From: CAYORM01 sp964406375
GTDB taxonomy: Bacteria; Pseudomonadota; Alphaproteobacteria; DSM-16000; Inquilinaceae
Direction of reading: 5' to 3'
DNA: 64,000 bases
Assembly: GCA_964406375.1 (NCBI GenBank)
Contig: CAYORM010000005.1
Location: forward strand, 21,102 to 85,101
Shown here one piece after another: positions 52,293 through 61,616 of the stretch. Within the stretch, counting starts at the first letter, position 1. Each line of letters opens with the position of its first letter. The notes below the pieces were generated by a model. The model was not told where the DNA came from. It worked only from the letters and a program-made list of their open reading frames with translations, and made no database searches. The position numbers and the translations under genes were made by a program.

Positions 52293-55200
52293 TCACCGCC
52301 CGACGATGGTGATCCGGCCCATCGCCGTCCGGCCCGAGATCTCGGGCGCGTACATGTCTTCCACCAGGGCCGGCGGCAGCACGAAGCTGCCCGGCGTGAC
52401 CGCCCGCGCCAGATAGGCGAGCGCGAAGCTGCGATCGCCACCCGCGTAGAAGTCGATCGCCGCGACATAGCGGTCGTCCCGCATCTCGGTATGGACCGGG
52501 TAGCTCAGCGTCGCATCGATGTCGCCCAGCTCTGCCGCGTCGCCGAGTTCGGGATTCTCGATCTCGAAACCGGCCGGCAGCAGGTCGACGATGAGCGCCC
52601 GATGGTCGAGCTGATCGGTCGACCGGCCGCGGATCAGCACGGTCACGAGATCCCCCTGAGCGATGGACGTCACGGTGGGATCGATCGGCGTGCCGTCGCG
52701 CCCGATGAGGATCCGCTCGATCTCGAAACCGTCGGACGTGGCCGGCTGCGGCTTGGCGGGGATGCCGCGCAGGGTCACAACCGAACGCACCGCCTCGTCC
52801 GAGACGTTCGCGACCGTCACGCCGCTCGCGAGATCGTCGGGATCGTCGAGGAAGGTGAGGACCCCGCCCTCCCCCGTCGTCGCCCGCCCATCGATCGCCA
52901 CCTCGACCGGCCCGGCCTCGACCAGCGCTGCTTCGGCGGCCAGCACCATCCAGGCGAGCTCCTGCGTCGAATGCCAGCGATGCCGCGCAAAACCCTCGGC
53001 GGCCCGGTCGGCCATGTCGAGCACCTCGTCAAGCGGCCGCCCCGCCTCCGCCATCAGCGTCGCCACCGCCGCCTGGTCGCGCACCGGCGAGCCGTAATCG
53101 TAATAGGAGGGCTCGGGCAGCACCGCCGGCCGGTCGGTCGCCATCGCCAGCGCAAAAGCGGTCTCGGCCCGTCCGGCATCACCGAACTGCGCCGCGGCGG
53201 CGCCGGCGAAGGCCCGGGCGATCGCCGTCGGATAGGATGGCAGGCAGGCGTCCAGCAGCGTCCGCATCGCCCCGACATTGGCCGCGCCGCCCCGCGCGGC
53301 GACGTAAAGGACATAGGCGCCGAGCGGGTTGCACGTGTCACGCGCCTCCCAGCTGTCGAGATAGCCGGAGAGGAAGCGCAGCGCCTCGCGCAGCGGCCGG
53401 TCTGGCACCCGATAGCCCTGCTCGCGTGCCCGCAGCAGGAAGTCGGTCGCATAGGCCGACAGCCACACATCCTGCTGGCTGAACGGGCTCCACACCCCGA
53501 AGGCGCCGCCGGGCATCTGCATCGTCAGCACACGGTCGATGGCGTCCTGCACTCGCCGCCGCAGATCGTCCGGCCGCCACTCCTCGCCGATCCGTTCGGC
53601 GAGATCGGCGACGTAGAGCAACGGCATCGCCCGACTCGTCGTCTGCTCGAGACAGCCATAGGGATAGCCGTCGAGTTCGCGGATCAGCCCGGCGATATCG
53701 ATGGCCGGACGGTTCGACACGCTGCCCGACACCGTGACCGTGCCCGGCACGAAGGACCGCAGCAGCTCCGCATCCCAGACCGCCGTCTCGCCCGGCGCGA
53801 GCACGCTGGACATACGCTCGGTCACCATCGGTTGCGGCGCCCGCACCGACAGCGCCCATTCATGCGCGACGGCGAAGCCGTCCGGCCCCGTCACCGCCGC
53901 ACGGATCCGGCCAACCCCGATGGCATCGGCGGTGACCGGCAGCACGGCACGCAGCTCCTCGCCGGTATCGAGGCTGCGCTCGAGCACGGTGTCGGCGGTG
54001 GCACGCAGCGGCGCATCGACGTCGATCTCGACCGTATAGGCGCCTGTGGGACCCGACAGGTTGCGCAGCGTGAAGGCGAGCTGCGCCGTGTCGCCGGGGG
54101 CGAGGAAACGCGGCGTCACGAGCTCGGCCACCACCGGGTCGCGGACCAGCAGCGGCGCGTCCGCCGCACCGATGGCGGCGGCGCTCCACGCGACGGCCAT
54201 CAGCCGCAGCTCGCCCGCGAAATCCGGGATGGTGATCGGGATCGTCACCCGTCCATCCGGACCCGGCCGGACGATGCCGCTGAACAGGGCGATCGTCTGC
54301 GTGGAGCGCTCCGGCAGGACAAGGCGCTGATCGGCGCCGGCGTCACCACCGACCCGCGGATTGCCGCGCTCACCCCGGCTGACGATCAGCCGGCCATAGG
54401 CGTCGCGCAGATCGAGCCCCATCGCCCGCCGGCCGAAATAATGGCGGGTCGGATCCGGCGAGGCGAAATCCGTCAACAGGAGGATGCCCTCATCGACCGC
54501 GGCGAGGGTGAGATAGACGGGCTCGCCCTCGGCGGCGCCGGACACCGCGATGGGCACCTCGATGATCTGGCGCGGCAGCACCTCGTCCGGTGCGCCGATC
54601 GCGACATCGAGCGTCCGTTCGCGCACATCGATGCCGAACCAGCGCAGACCCACCGCCCGCGCCGGCCCCATCACCCGCTCGCCCGGCGTGGCGTCGGGGC
54701 GGAAGGCCGTCGCCAGAACATAGGCACCGGCGCCCCAATCCGAACCGACCGGGATCTCGACCGTCGCGCCGTCGCCGCCGAGCGTGACGTTGCGGCTGGC
54801 GAGCACCCGGTCATTGGCGACCATGACCAGCGCCTCGCCGGCGAAGGGGGCATCGATGTGCACCGTCAGCGTGTCGCCGGCACGGTAGCTTTCGGCGTCG
54901 AGCGCCACGTCCAGCTTGTCCGGGGTGGGGTCGGCGACCTCGGACATCCACCAGCCGGCCGAGAATCGCAGGCTCGAGGCGGCACCGCTCTCGGCGTTCC
55001 AGACGTCGAGCCGATAGGTGCCCCAATCGACCCGCGCCTCGATCCGCGCCACCCCGTCGGCCCGGACCGCCGCCGTCCCCTCCTCGATCACCTGCTCGCG
55101 GAGGATGACGTCGTATTCCCAGACATCGCCATAGGTGTACCACTGGTAGTCGCGCGTCTCGCGGATCAGCACCCAATCGAGGCCGAGCGCCGTGCGTTCG

Positions 55201-57518
55201 CCTTCCGGATCGAGGGCCAGCGCCTCGAACACCGCGGTCGCGCCTTCCGGCACCGACAGGCCGCCCTCCGCGCGCAGACCGATCGAGGGCCGGTCACGCC
55301 GGATCGGCAGCACGATCGAATCCCCCGCCGGACGCCCGCCGGTGTCGAAGACGGCGCCGCGGACCACCGCCTCGAGCGGGCGAGTGGTATCGGGCAGGGC
55401 ACCGAGATCGACGGTGAAGCGGGCGACACCCGCCTCGTCGGTCTCGGGCGCGGCCAAGCCGACGATCCGCGTCAGCGGCTCGTCCTGCACAAGGCCGAAG
55501 GACCAGCCGGCATACTCCGGCCACGGCGTTTCGGCGGGGCGGATCGTCAGTTCGGCCTCGGTCGCCAGACGGGCCGCCGGCGCGCCGTAGAGGAAGGCGG
55601 CGCTCAGGGCCACTTCGGTCGGCCGGGCCTCGCGCAGCACGGGGCTTTCCGAGGTGAGGCCGACGCGCAGCCGGGCCGGCACGAAATCCTCGACCTGGAA
55701 GCGCACCGATCCGACCGGCGCGCCGTCTGGGTCGACATAGGCCTCGGCCGTCCAGACGCCGGTATAGGCGGTCGCCGGCAGAGCCAGCAGCGCTGTGTGG
55801 CCGCCACCGCCCTCATCGGCAAGCTGCAGCACCTGCGCCTCGATGCCATCCGGCCTCAGGAGCCTGATGGTCAGCGGCAGGCCGGGCAGCGCATGGGCGC
55901 GCTCGTCGCGCAGGAGCGCGGTCAGCGCCACCGCCTCGCCGGGGCGGTAGACACCGCGATCGGTGTAGAGATAGGCGTCGAGCGGCCCGGGTTCGGTCCG
56001 GCCGCTGACACCGCGATCGGACAGGTCGAAGGCGGGGCCGGTCAGCTCGAGGAAGGTGAAATCCCCCTCGCCATAGGCCATCACCACCGCCGGTCGCGCG
56101 CCGCCCTGGCCGCGCATCACACCGGCGGGGAAGGTGGCAAGTCCGTCAGGGCCGCTGGTCGCCTCGGCGAGCACGGTGTTGTTGCGGGCGACGAGGACGA
56201 GGCGCGTCCCCTCGACCGGCAGCGCGCTGTCGAGCGAGCGCACCGCGACCGTCAGCCCGTCGAGCCCCGCGAAGGTGGCGAGGCCGAGATCCGTGACGAC
56301 CAGCCATTGCGTCGCCGGCGGCGTGTCCTCCCAATACTGGTCGGCATTGTCGACCAGCCGCGCATCGCGTGCCGACAGCACATAGACGCCCGGCTCTGGC
56401 TCCGGAAGCATCACATCGACCGGCACACCGGTCGTCTTGGCGATGTTCGTCTCGCCCGAGACGGCCATGCGGCCGGTCCAGACCTCGACCCCGTCGGTAT
56501 CGGCGAGATCATCGACGTTCCAGCTCCAGACCATCTCGCCGATCGCGCCGTCGACCACCTGCGGGACGAGGTTGCGATCATTGATCCGGATCAGGCGCAG
56601 CATGACCTCGTCGACATTGACCGTGGTCAGCGGCAGCGTCCCCTCGCCGGTCCTCGGCAGCACATAGGCCTGGCCGTAGAAGGCGGTGGTCGGCGGACGG
56701 TCGTCGACCGTCACCTCGAACACATCCTCGCGCAGCAGGCGCAGCCCCTCGCGCGATTCGATGCCGGGACGGATCGTCACCGTGTAGCGCTGGCCGAAAT
56801 CGACGCCTTCAAGGCAGAGCCGGTTGCCCGACAGGATCGGCTCGATCGGCGTCGCCGGCTCGATCGCGACGAAATCGGCGTAGTTGATGCGGCGGATGTC
56901 GGCGAGCGGATCGGAGAACTCGACACAAATTGCCGGGATGTCGGTGTCGTTGCGGACGTTGGCCCCCCAGATCCGGAAGCCGTAGCGGTCCTGGAGTTCG
57001 GCGAGATAGGCCTGATTGTCTTCGGTCGGGGCGATCGCCACCGCCTCGGCCATCACGTCGATCGCCGCGCGCCCGTCGCCCCAACGCGCCATGGAACGCG
57101 CCAGCACCGGCAATGCCTGCGACCGCTCCTTGTCGGAGGCGGCCAGGGTGTAGGCGGCATAGGCGGCGGCGAGTGCCCGGCCGGAATAGGGATCGGTCCG
57201 CTCGAGGGTCTCGGCCAGCGACAGCCAGGCGTCAGCGCGGTCCGGATGGCGGATCAGATAAGCTTCGAGCAGCCCCGCGGCGGTGCGGAAGTCGCTGGCG
57301 TCGAAGGCCGCCGTCACCCGCTCCAGCAGCTCGCCATCCGGCATGCCGGCATAGGCGCCCTCGCCCGCCCGGGCGAGATCCGCCCGATACGCCGCGAGGC
57401 GGTCGGCATAGCCGGCATTCTCGAAGGACAGGGCCGCACCGCTGCCGGCGGCGAGCCCGCAGGCAAGGGCGAGCGAAGCGAGGAGGAGGCGTGCCCCCCG
57501 GCGGACAGACGGACGCAT
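52293..57518 (-). CDS. yfhM: Alpha-2-macroglobulin family protein (YfhM-like)
   Basis: The 1,741-residue periplasmic protein is of the bacterial alpha-2-macroglobulin family, a protease trap that protects the cell envelope. It has an N-terminal signal (RLLLASLALACGLAAGSG), a TPR-like stretch at residues 60-190, macroglobulin-type beta domains, and the reactive thioester motif GCLEQ with Cys1289 in YPYGCLEQTTSRAMPLL, followed by a (alpha/alpha)6 toroid complement-like domain. The signal has LALAC rather than a canonical lipobox, so lipidation is unsure. The start at 57518 is supported by GGGGGAG upstream. Family knowledge links YfhM with PbpC, whose gene is downstream here at 46261 after two intervening genes. 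Confidence 0.93.
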   Translation of the reverse strand: MRPSVRRGARLLLASLALACGLAAGSGAALSFENAGYADRLAAYRADLARAGEGAYAGMPDGELLERVTAAFDASDFRTAAGLLEAYLIRHPDRADAWLSLAETLERTDPYSGRALAAAYAAYTLAASDKERSQALPVLARSMARWGDGRAAIDVMAEAVAIAPTEDNQAYLAELQDRYGFRIWGANVRNDTDIPAICVEFSDPLADIRRINYADFVAIEPATPIEPILSGNRLCLEGVDFGQRYTVTIRPGIESREGLRLLREDVFEVTVDDRPPTTAFYGQAYVLPRTGEGTLPLTTVNVDEVMLRLIRINDRNLVPQVVDGAIGEMVWSWNVDDLADTDGVEVWTGRMAVSGETNIAKTTGVPVDVMLPEPEPGVYVLSARDARLVDNADQYWEDTPPATQWLVVTDLGLATFAGLDGLTVAVRSLDSALPVEGTRLVLVARNNTVLAEATSGPDGLATFPAGVMRGQGGARPAVVMAYGEGDFTFLELTGPAFDLSDRGVSGRTEPGPLDAYLYTDRGVYRPGEAVALTALLRDERAHALPGLPLTIRLLRPDGIEAQVLQLADEGGGGHTALLALPATAYTGVWTAEAYVDPDGAPVGSVRFQVEDFVPARLRVGLTSESPVLREARPTEVALSAAFLYGAPAARLATEAELTIRPAETPWPEYAGWSFGLVQDEPLTRIVGLAAPETDEAGVARFTVDLGALPDTTRPLEAVVRGAVFDTGGRPAGDSIVLPIRRDRPSIGLRAEGGLSVPEGATAVFEALALDPEGERTALGLDWVLIRETRDYQWYTYGDVWEYDVILREQVIEEGTAAVRADGVARIEARVDWGTYRLDVWNAESGAASSLRFSAGWWMSEVADPTPDKLDVALDAESYRAGDTLTVHIDAPFAGEALVMVANDRVLASRNVTLGGDGATVEIPVGSDWGAGAYVLATAFRPDATPGERVMGPARAVGLRWFGIDVRERTLDVAIGAPDEVLPRQIIEVPIAVSGAAEGEPVYLTLAAVDEGILLLTDFASPDPTRHYFGRRAMGLDLRDAYGRLIVSRGERGNPRVGGDAGADQRLVLPERSTQTIALFSGIVRPGPDGRVTIPITIPDFAGELRLMAVAWSAAAIGAADAPLLVRDPVVAELVTPRFLAPGDTAQLAFTLRNLSGPTGAYTVEIDVDAPLRATADTVLERSLDTGEELRAVLPVTADAIGVGRIRAAVTGPDGFAVAHEWALSVRAPQPMVTERMSSVLAPGETAVWDAELLRSFVPGTVTVSGSVSNRPAIDIAGLIRELDGYPYGCLEQTTSRAMPLLYVADLAERIGEEWRPDDLRRRVQDAIDRVLTMQMPGGAFGVWSPFSQQDVWLSAYATDFLLRAREQGYRVPDRPLREALRFLSGYLDSWEARDTCNPLGAYVLYVAARGGAANVGAMRTLLDACLPSYPTAIARAFAGAAAAQFGDAGRAETAFALAMATDRPAVLPEPSYYDYGSPVRDQAAVATLMAEAGRPLDEVLDMADRAAEGFARHRWHSTQELAWMVLAAEAALVEAGPVEVAIDGRATTGEGGVLTFLDDPDDLASGVTVANVSDEAVRSVVTLRGIPAKPQPATSDGFEIERILIGRDGTPIDPTVTSIAQGDLVTVLIRGRSTDQLDHRALIVDLLPAGFEIENPELGDAAELGDIDATLSYPVHTEMRDDRYVAAIDFYAGGDRSFALAYLARAVTPGSFVLPPALVEDMYAPEISGRTAMGRITIVGR

Positions 57519-57706
57519 GGCGACTCCCCCGAGTTCCTGGTCTCGCTCACAGAACAGTACCGCATACCCCATGTCGAAACGATGGCGAGCGGGAGGCGAA
57601 GCAGGTGCCGGGCCATGCGCCGTCCCCTTCGCGCTTGCAGCATCAGCGAAGCGCGCACACTCTAGGGGCGGCCCGCCGGGTCCGCACGAGTTGGGGGAGA
57701 TCGCCC

Positions 57707-58171
57707 GTGAAGCTCGCCCTGTTGCCCGTCCTGCTGGCCCTCGTGCCGGCTATGCTGCCGCGCGCTCTTTTCGCGGCCGAGCCGCTCGACGGCGTCGGCA
57801 TCGCCTCGCGCGTGATCGGCAACAGCATCGACGGGCTGTTCGGCGAGACGATATTCTTCGAGTACTACGCGCTCGACGGCACGATCCACGGCATCGGCGA
57901 TGACGGCCCCTATGCCGGCGCCTGGTCTATCGAGGACGACCGGATGTGCGTCCGCTTCTACGAGATCACCGACTGCTACACGCTGCTGCTCGATGGCGAG
58001 CATGTCGACTGGGTCAACGATCTCGGCGAGGTCGAGGGGACGGGTCTGCTCTTGCCCGGCGATCCGCGCGGGCTGGAGGGAACGACCTCAGCGCCTGGGC
58101 GCGGCGGCGACGATCCGCTCGCGATGCCAGATGTAGAGACCGCTCCCTATGATGATGGCATTCCCGAGTAG
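57707..58171 (+). CDS. Small secreted protein of unknown function (154 residues)
   Basis: The protein has a signal peptide (LALLPVLLALVPAMLPRALFA) and a small beta-rich body with DGTIHGIGDDGPYAGAWSIE, DDRMCVRFYEITDCYTLLLD and WVND, with two cysteines perhaps disulphide-bonded. It resembles DUF995-like secreted proteins in pattern but this is uncertain. GTG at 57707 has GGGGGAG upstream. It is divergent from the macroglobulin gene. Its last 84 bases overlap the end of the convergent EamA transporter gene; the overlapped part encodes a Gly/Pro/Asp-rich tail. Confidence 0.7.
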   Translation: MKLALLPVLLALVPAMLPRALFAAEPLDGVGIASRVIGNSIDGLFGETIFFEYYALDGTIHGIGDDGPYAGAWSIEDDRMCVRFYEITDCYTLLLDGEHVDWVNDLGEVEGTGLLLPGDPRGLEGTTSAPGRGGDDPLAMPDVETAPYDDGIPE

Positions 58172-58978
58172 CATCCGCTCAGACAGCACATCGCCCCAGA
58201 CGAGATAGCCGAGGATCGCCGCCAGCACGATCGAGCTGTACTGGAACGGCGCGACGACGACCGCCGGCGCTAGGGTCAGCGCGCGATTGATCATGAGATG
58301 CGCCCCCAGCGAGACGACGCCGAGCAGGCAGAGCAGCGCCAGATCGCCCAGCGGCGGCGTGATCCACAGCGTCGGGACCGAGACCGCGCCGGCGAGGCCG
58401 ACCGCCATGTTCTGATAGGCGACGAGACTGAGCGGGGCGGCCGCCCGCAGCTTGCGCGTGACGATCAGCAGCAGCGCAAACGCGATGGTGCCGCCCAGCG
58501 CCACCAGCGCCGGCGCCGACAGGGTCGCCCCCGACGGATCGAGGACGATGACCACGCCGGCGAAGCCGACCACCACCGCGGTCCAGCGGCGCGGCCCGAC
58601 CCGCTCGCCGAGCAGCGGCACCGACAGTGCGGTCACGAAGATCGTCGCCGACATGTAGATCGTCATCGTGTCGGCGAGCGGCATCGAGCGCAGCGCCCAG
58701 TAGAAGCAGCCGACCTCGCCGACCAGCAGCACCAGCCGCAGAAGGTGCAGCCCGAGCTGTGGCGGCCGGGCGAGGATCCGGCGGTCGCGCACGATCCAGG
58801 GCAGGAGCACCAGGAGCGCGGAGACCGAGCGCAGCAGGATCACCTGCGCCACCGAATAGTCGGCCACGAGCCATTTGCCGAGCGCGTCGTTCACCGTGAA
58901 CAGCGCCATCCCGGTCAGGAACAGCAGGATGCCGAGGCTGATGCGCGAGCTGGCCTCGGCAGCCGACGGGCTCGTCAA
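58088..58978 (-). CDS. DMT family transporter (EamA domain)
   Basis: The 296-residue protein has ten predicted helices in two EamA repeats, with family patterns such as LLRSVSALLVLLPW, GEVGCFYWALRSMPLADTMTIY and the second-half PFQYSSIVLAAILGYLVWGD. Such carriers export amino acids, nucleosides or other metabolites; this one's substrate is unknown. The first ATG overlaps the ispA stop codon by four bases, so it is translated from the same message. The 3' end overlaps the small secreted gene on the other strand. Confidence 0.9.
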   Translation of the reverse strand: MTSPSAAEASSRISLGILLFLTGMALFTVNDALGKWLVADYSVAQVILLRSVSALLVLLPWIVRDRRILARPPQLGLHLLRLVLLVGEVGCFYWALRSMPLADTMTIYMSATIFVTALSVPLLGERVGPRRWTAVVVGFAGVVIVLDPSGATLSAPALVALGGTIAFALLLIVTRKLRAAAPLSLVAYQNMAVGLAGAVSVPTLWITPPLGDLALLCLLGVVSLGAHLMINRALTLAPAVVVAPFQYSSIVLAAILGYLVWGDVLSERMLLGNAIIIGSGLYIWHRERIVAAAPRR

Positions 58979-59883
58979 TTGCGTCTCTCGATGACGAAGC
59001 GCGCCACGGCCCGCAAGAGGTCGGCGCGGGCGTCGAAGGCGTCGAGGTGGCGGATCGCCTGCTGCGCCAAGAGCCGCGCCTGCGCCTTGGCCCGCTCGGC
59101 GCCGAGGATGGAGACGAAGGTCGCCTTGCGCTGCGCCGCATCCTTGCCGGGCGTCTTGCCGATCTCCTCGGCCCGGCCGCTGATGTCGAGCAGGTCGTCG
59201 GCAATCTGGAAGGCGAGGCCCATGTCATGGGCGAAGCCGGCAAGCGCGCTGCGGCGAGCATCCTCGATCCGCCCCAGCACCGCGCCCGCCTCGCAGGCGA
59301 AGGCGAAGAGCGCGCCGGTCTTCAGCCGCTGCAGCCGCGTGATCGCGCCGATATCGGCCGGGCCGCTGCCGTCGCCATCGGCCAGCATGTCGAGCATCTG
59401 GCCGCCGACCATGCCAGCCGCGCCCGCCGCCCGCGCCAGCTCGGCAATGAGCGTGACGCGGATCTTCGGGTCGGCATGGGTCTCCGGTGCCGCCAGCACC
59501 TCGAAGGCGAGGGTGAGGAGCGCATCCCCGACCAGGATGGCCGTCGCCTCGTCGAAGCGGCGATGCACCGTCGGCTTGCCGCGCCGCAGATCGTCGTCAT
59601 CCATCGCCGGCAGGTCGTCATGCACCAGCGAATAGCAATGGATCATCTCGGTCGCCGCGGCGACGCGCAGGGCGCAGGAATCGGCGACCCCGAACAACCG
59701 GGAGGAGGCGAGGACGAGGAAGGGCCGAAGCCGCTTGCCGCCGCCCAGGCAGGCATAGCGCATCGCTTCGGCGAGCTGAGCCTCGCCACCCGGCCCCGGA
59801 CGCGGCAGCAGCCGGTCGAGCATCTCTTCGACGCGCGCGGCGCCATCGGCCATCGCGCGATGGAGGTCGAGATCGATGGTCAC
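58975..59883 (-). CDS. ispA: Polyprenyl synthetase, probable farnesyl diphosphate synthase
   Basis: The 302-residue enzyme has the first aspartate-rich motif DDLPAMDDDDLRRG and the second DDLLD (QIADDLLDISG), plus GGGKRLRPFL and YSLVHDD. It condenses isopentenyl and allylic diphosphates into farnesyl diphosphate. The GTG at 59883 is the best start; no convincing ATG exists upstream. It is downstream of xseB, the usual order in alphaproteobacteria, where dxs often follows; here an EamA transporter takes that place. Confidence 0.93.
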   Translation of the reverse strand: MTIDLDLHRAMADGAARVEEMLDRLLPRPGPGGEAQLAEAMRYACLGGGKRLRPFLVLASSRLFGVADSCALRVAAATEMIHCYSLVHDDLPAMDDDDLRRGKPTVHRRFDEATAILVGDALLTLAFEVLAAPETHADPKIRVTLIAELARAAGAAGMVGGQMLDMLADGDGSGPADIGAITRLQRLKTGALFAFACEAGAVLGRIEDARRSALAGFAHDMGLAFQIADDLLDISGRAEEIGKTPGKDAAQRKATFVSILGAERAKAQARLLAQQAIRHLDAFDARADLLRAVARFVIERRN

Positions 59884-59912
59884 ACCCTGCGGCTCCGCAC
59901 CCCTCCAGGCGG

Positions 59913-60167
59913 CTAGCGCTCGAGATCCGCCGGCCGGGCGATGGGCGTACCGTCCGCGGCGCGGCCGATCATCTCGATCCGCGCCTGCGCGTCGCGCAAC
60001 TTGGCCTCGCAATGCGCGCGCAGCAGCGAGCCGCGCTCATAGGCGGTGATCCCCTCCTCCAGCTTGGTCTGGCCGGTCTCGAGGCGGCGCACGATCGCCT
60101 CCAGCTCGGCGAGCGCCTCCTCGAAGCTCATCGCGGCAATGTCGGGGGGGAGGGTCGATTCGGCCAT
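59913..60167 (-). CDS. xseB: Exodeoxyribonuclease VII small subunit
   Basis: The 84-residue protein contains the XseB helical motif FEEALAELEAIVRRLETGQT and LEEGITAYERGSLLRAHCE, standard for the small subunit of exonuclease VII, which with XseA degrades single-stranded DNA. The ATG at 60167 gives the standard start with CGGAG before it. The C-terminal tail is slightly longer than usual. It precedes ispA in the same transcript. Confidence 0.95.
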   Translation of the reverse strand: MAESTLPPDIAAMSFEEALAELEAIVRRLETGQTKLEEGITAYERGSLLRAHCEAKLRDAQARIEMIGRAADGTPIARPADLER

Positions 60168-60275
60168 GGCTCCGCGCGGGATCCGCTCTCGGTGATCGGC
60201 CGCGGACAATACGCGCCCCGACGCGCTCTCCGCAACTCGCCCGCTCCGGTGCCCCCGGGGCGGCCGGAGCGGCCG

Positions 60276-61577
60276 TCAGCCGATCGCCGCGAGCACGGCG
60301 CCGGCGAGATAGAGCGAGCCGCAGACGAGGATCCGGCCGGGCGGGCCTGGCGGCGCGGCCGCGGCGGCAATGGCCGGATCGGGCGCGGCCGCTGCATCGG
60401 CGATGCCCACCGCCCTGGCATGGGCGACGAGCGCCTCGGGCGGCAGCCCCGCCTGCTCGCCCGGCACGGGTACGGCGCGCAGCCGGGTGACGAAGGGCGC
60501 GATCGGCGCCAGGAAGGCGGCAGGCGCCTTGCTCTCGATCATCCCGAGGACGAGGTGGAGCGGCGCCGCAGGCAGGGTTGCGAGCCAAGCCGCCAGCGCC
60601 TCACCGGCGCTGTCATTGTGGCCGCCATCCAGCCAGACCTCCCAACCCGGCGGCGCGGCCTCGACCAACGGGCCAGCGCGCAGCCTTTCGAGCCGCGCCG
60701 GCCATTCGACGGTCGCAAGACCCCGCCGCACAGCGGCCTCGGGTATCGCGAGCCCCGATCGGTCGAGACAGCGGATCGCGGTCGCGGCATTGGCGATCTG
60801 ATGCGGCCCCGGCAGCGCCGGCGCCGCGAACAGGCGGGTGGATGCGCGGTCGGTGAGGCGGAAGCCGCCGGGCACCGGCTCGACCGTCCAATCCTCGCCG
60901 CAGAGATCGAGCGGCGCCCCGGCCTCGGCGGCGCGCCGCTCGATCGCCGCGACGGCCGCCGCCTCGGTCTGCGGCCCGACGACGAGCGGCACCCCCCGCC
61001 GCGCAATGCCGGCCTTCTCCGCGGCGATGCCGTCGATCGCGGTGCCGAGGAACTGCGGGTGGTCGTAGGAGACCCGGGTGATGGCGGTCACCACCGGCCG
61101 CTCGACGACATTCGTCGCGTCCAGCCGGCCGCCGAGCCCGACCTCGAGGACCAGCGCATCGGCCGGCGTCTCGGCGAAGGCCAGGAAGGCGGCGGCGGTC
61201 GTCGCCTCGAAGAAGGTCACCGGCGCCTCGCCATTCGCCGCCTCGACCCGCGACAGGAGATCGACCAGCGCCTCGGTCGCGATCAGCCGGCCGGCGAGGC
61301 GGATGCGCTCGTTGAACTGCACGAGATGGGGCGAGGTGTAGACATGCACCCGCAGCCCGGCCGCCTCGAGCGCCGCGCGCAGCATGGCGCAGACCGAGCC
61401 CTTGCCGTTGGTGCCGGCGACGTGCAGCACCGGCGGCAGGCGGCGATGCGGGTTGCCCAGCGCCGCGAGCAGCCGCTCGACGCGATCGAGCGACAGGTCG
61501 ATCCGCTTGGGATGGAGATGCGTCAGCCGGTCGAGCGCCGCCGTGAGCGAGGCATCGCTGTCCTGGGTGTCGGGCAT
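60276..61577 (-). CDS. folC: Bifunctional folylpolyglutamate synthase/dihydrofolate synthase
   Basis: The 433-residue Mur-ligase-family enzyme ligates glutamate to dihydropteroate and to folates. It has the ATP-binding loop VAGTNGKGSVCAML, TSPHLVQFNERIRL and FFEATTAAAF, and a GLGGRLDATNVV motif. It follows accD on the same strand (39 bases), the usual alphaproteobacterial order trpA-accD-folC, so pathway genes for membrane lipid, folate and tryptophan share a transcript. Confidence 0.96.
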   Translation of the reverse strand: MPDTQDSDASLTAALDRLTHLHPKRIDLSLDRVERLLAALGNPHRRLPPVLHVAGTNGKGSVCAMLRAALEAAGLRVHVYTSPHLVQFNERIRLAGRLIATEALVDLLSRVEAANGEAPVTFFEATTAAAFLAFAETPADALVLEVGLGGRLDATNVVERPVVTAITRVSYDHPQFLGTAIDGIAAEKAGIARRGVPLVVGPQTEAAAVAAIERRAAEAGAPLDLCGEDWTVEPVPGGFRLTDRASTRLFAAPALPGPHQIANAATAIRCLDRSGLAIPEAAVRRGLATVEWPARLERLRAGPLVEAAPPGWEVWLDGGHNDSAGEALAAWLATLPAAPLHLVLGMIESKAPAAFLAPIAPFVTRLRAVPVPGEQAGLPPEALVAHARAVGIADAAAAPDPAIAAAAAPPGPPGRILVCGSLYLAGAVLAAIG

Positions 61578-61616
61578 GATGGGGTCCGGCGGCAGGGCGC
61601 TGTCAGTTCCCGGCCG

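Noticed and set aside
52491..57665. A 1,724-codon open frame on the plus strand opposite the alpha-2-macroglobulin gene
   Set aside because: Its product is a run of Arg/His/Asp/Gly-rich sequence with no family character. Very high GC at third codon positions removes stop codons from antisense frames; the minus-strand frame has signal peptide, domains and the GCLEQ thioester.
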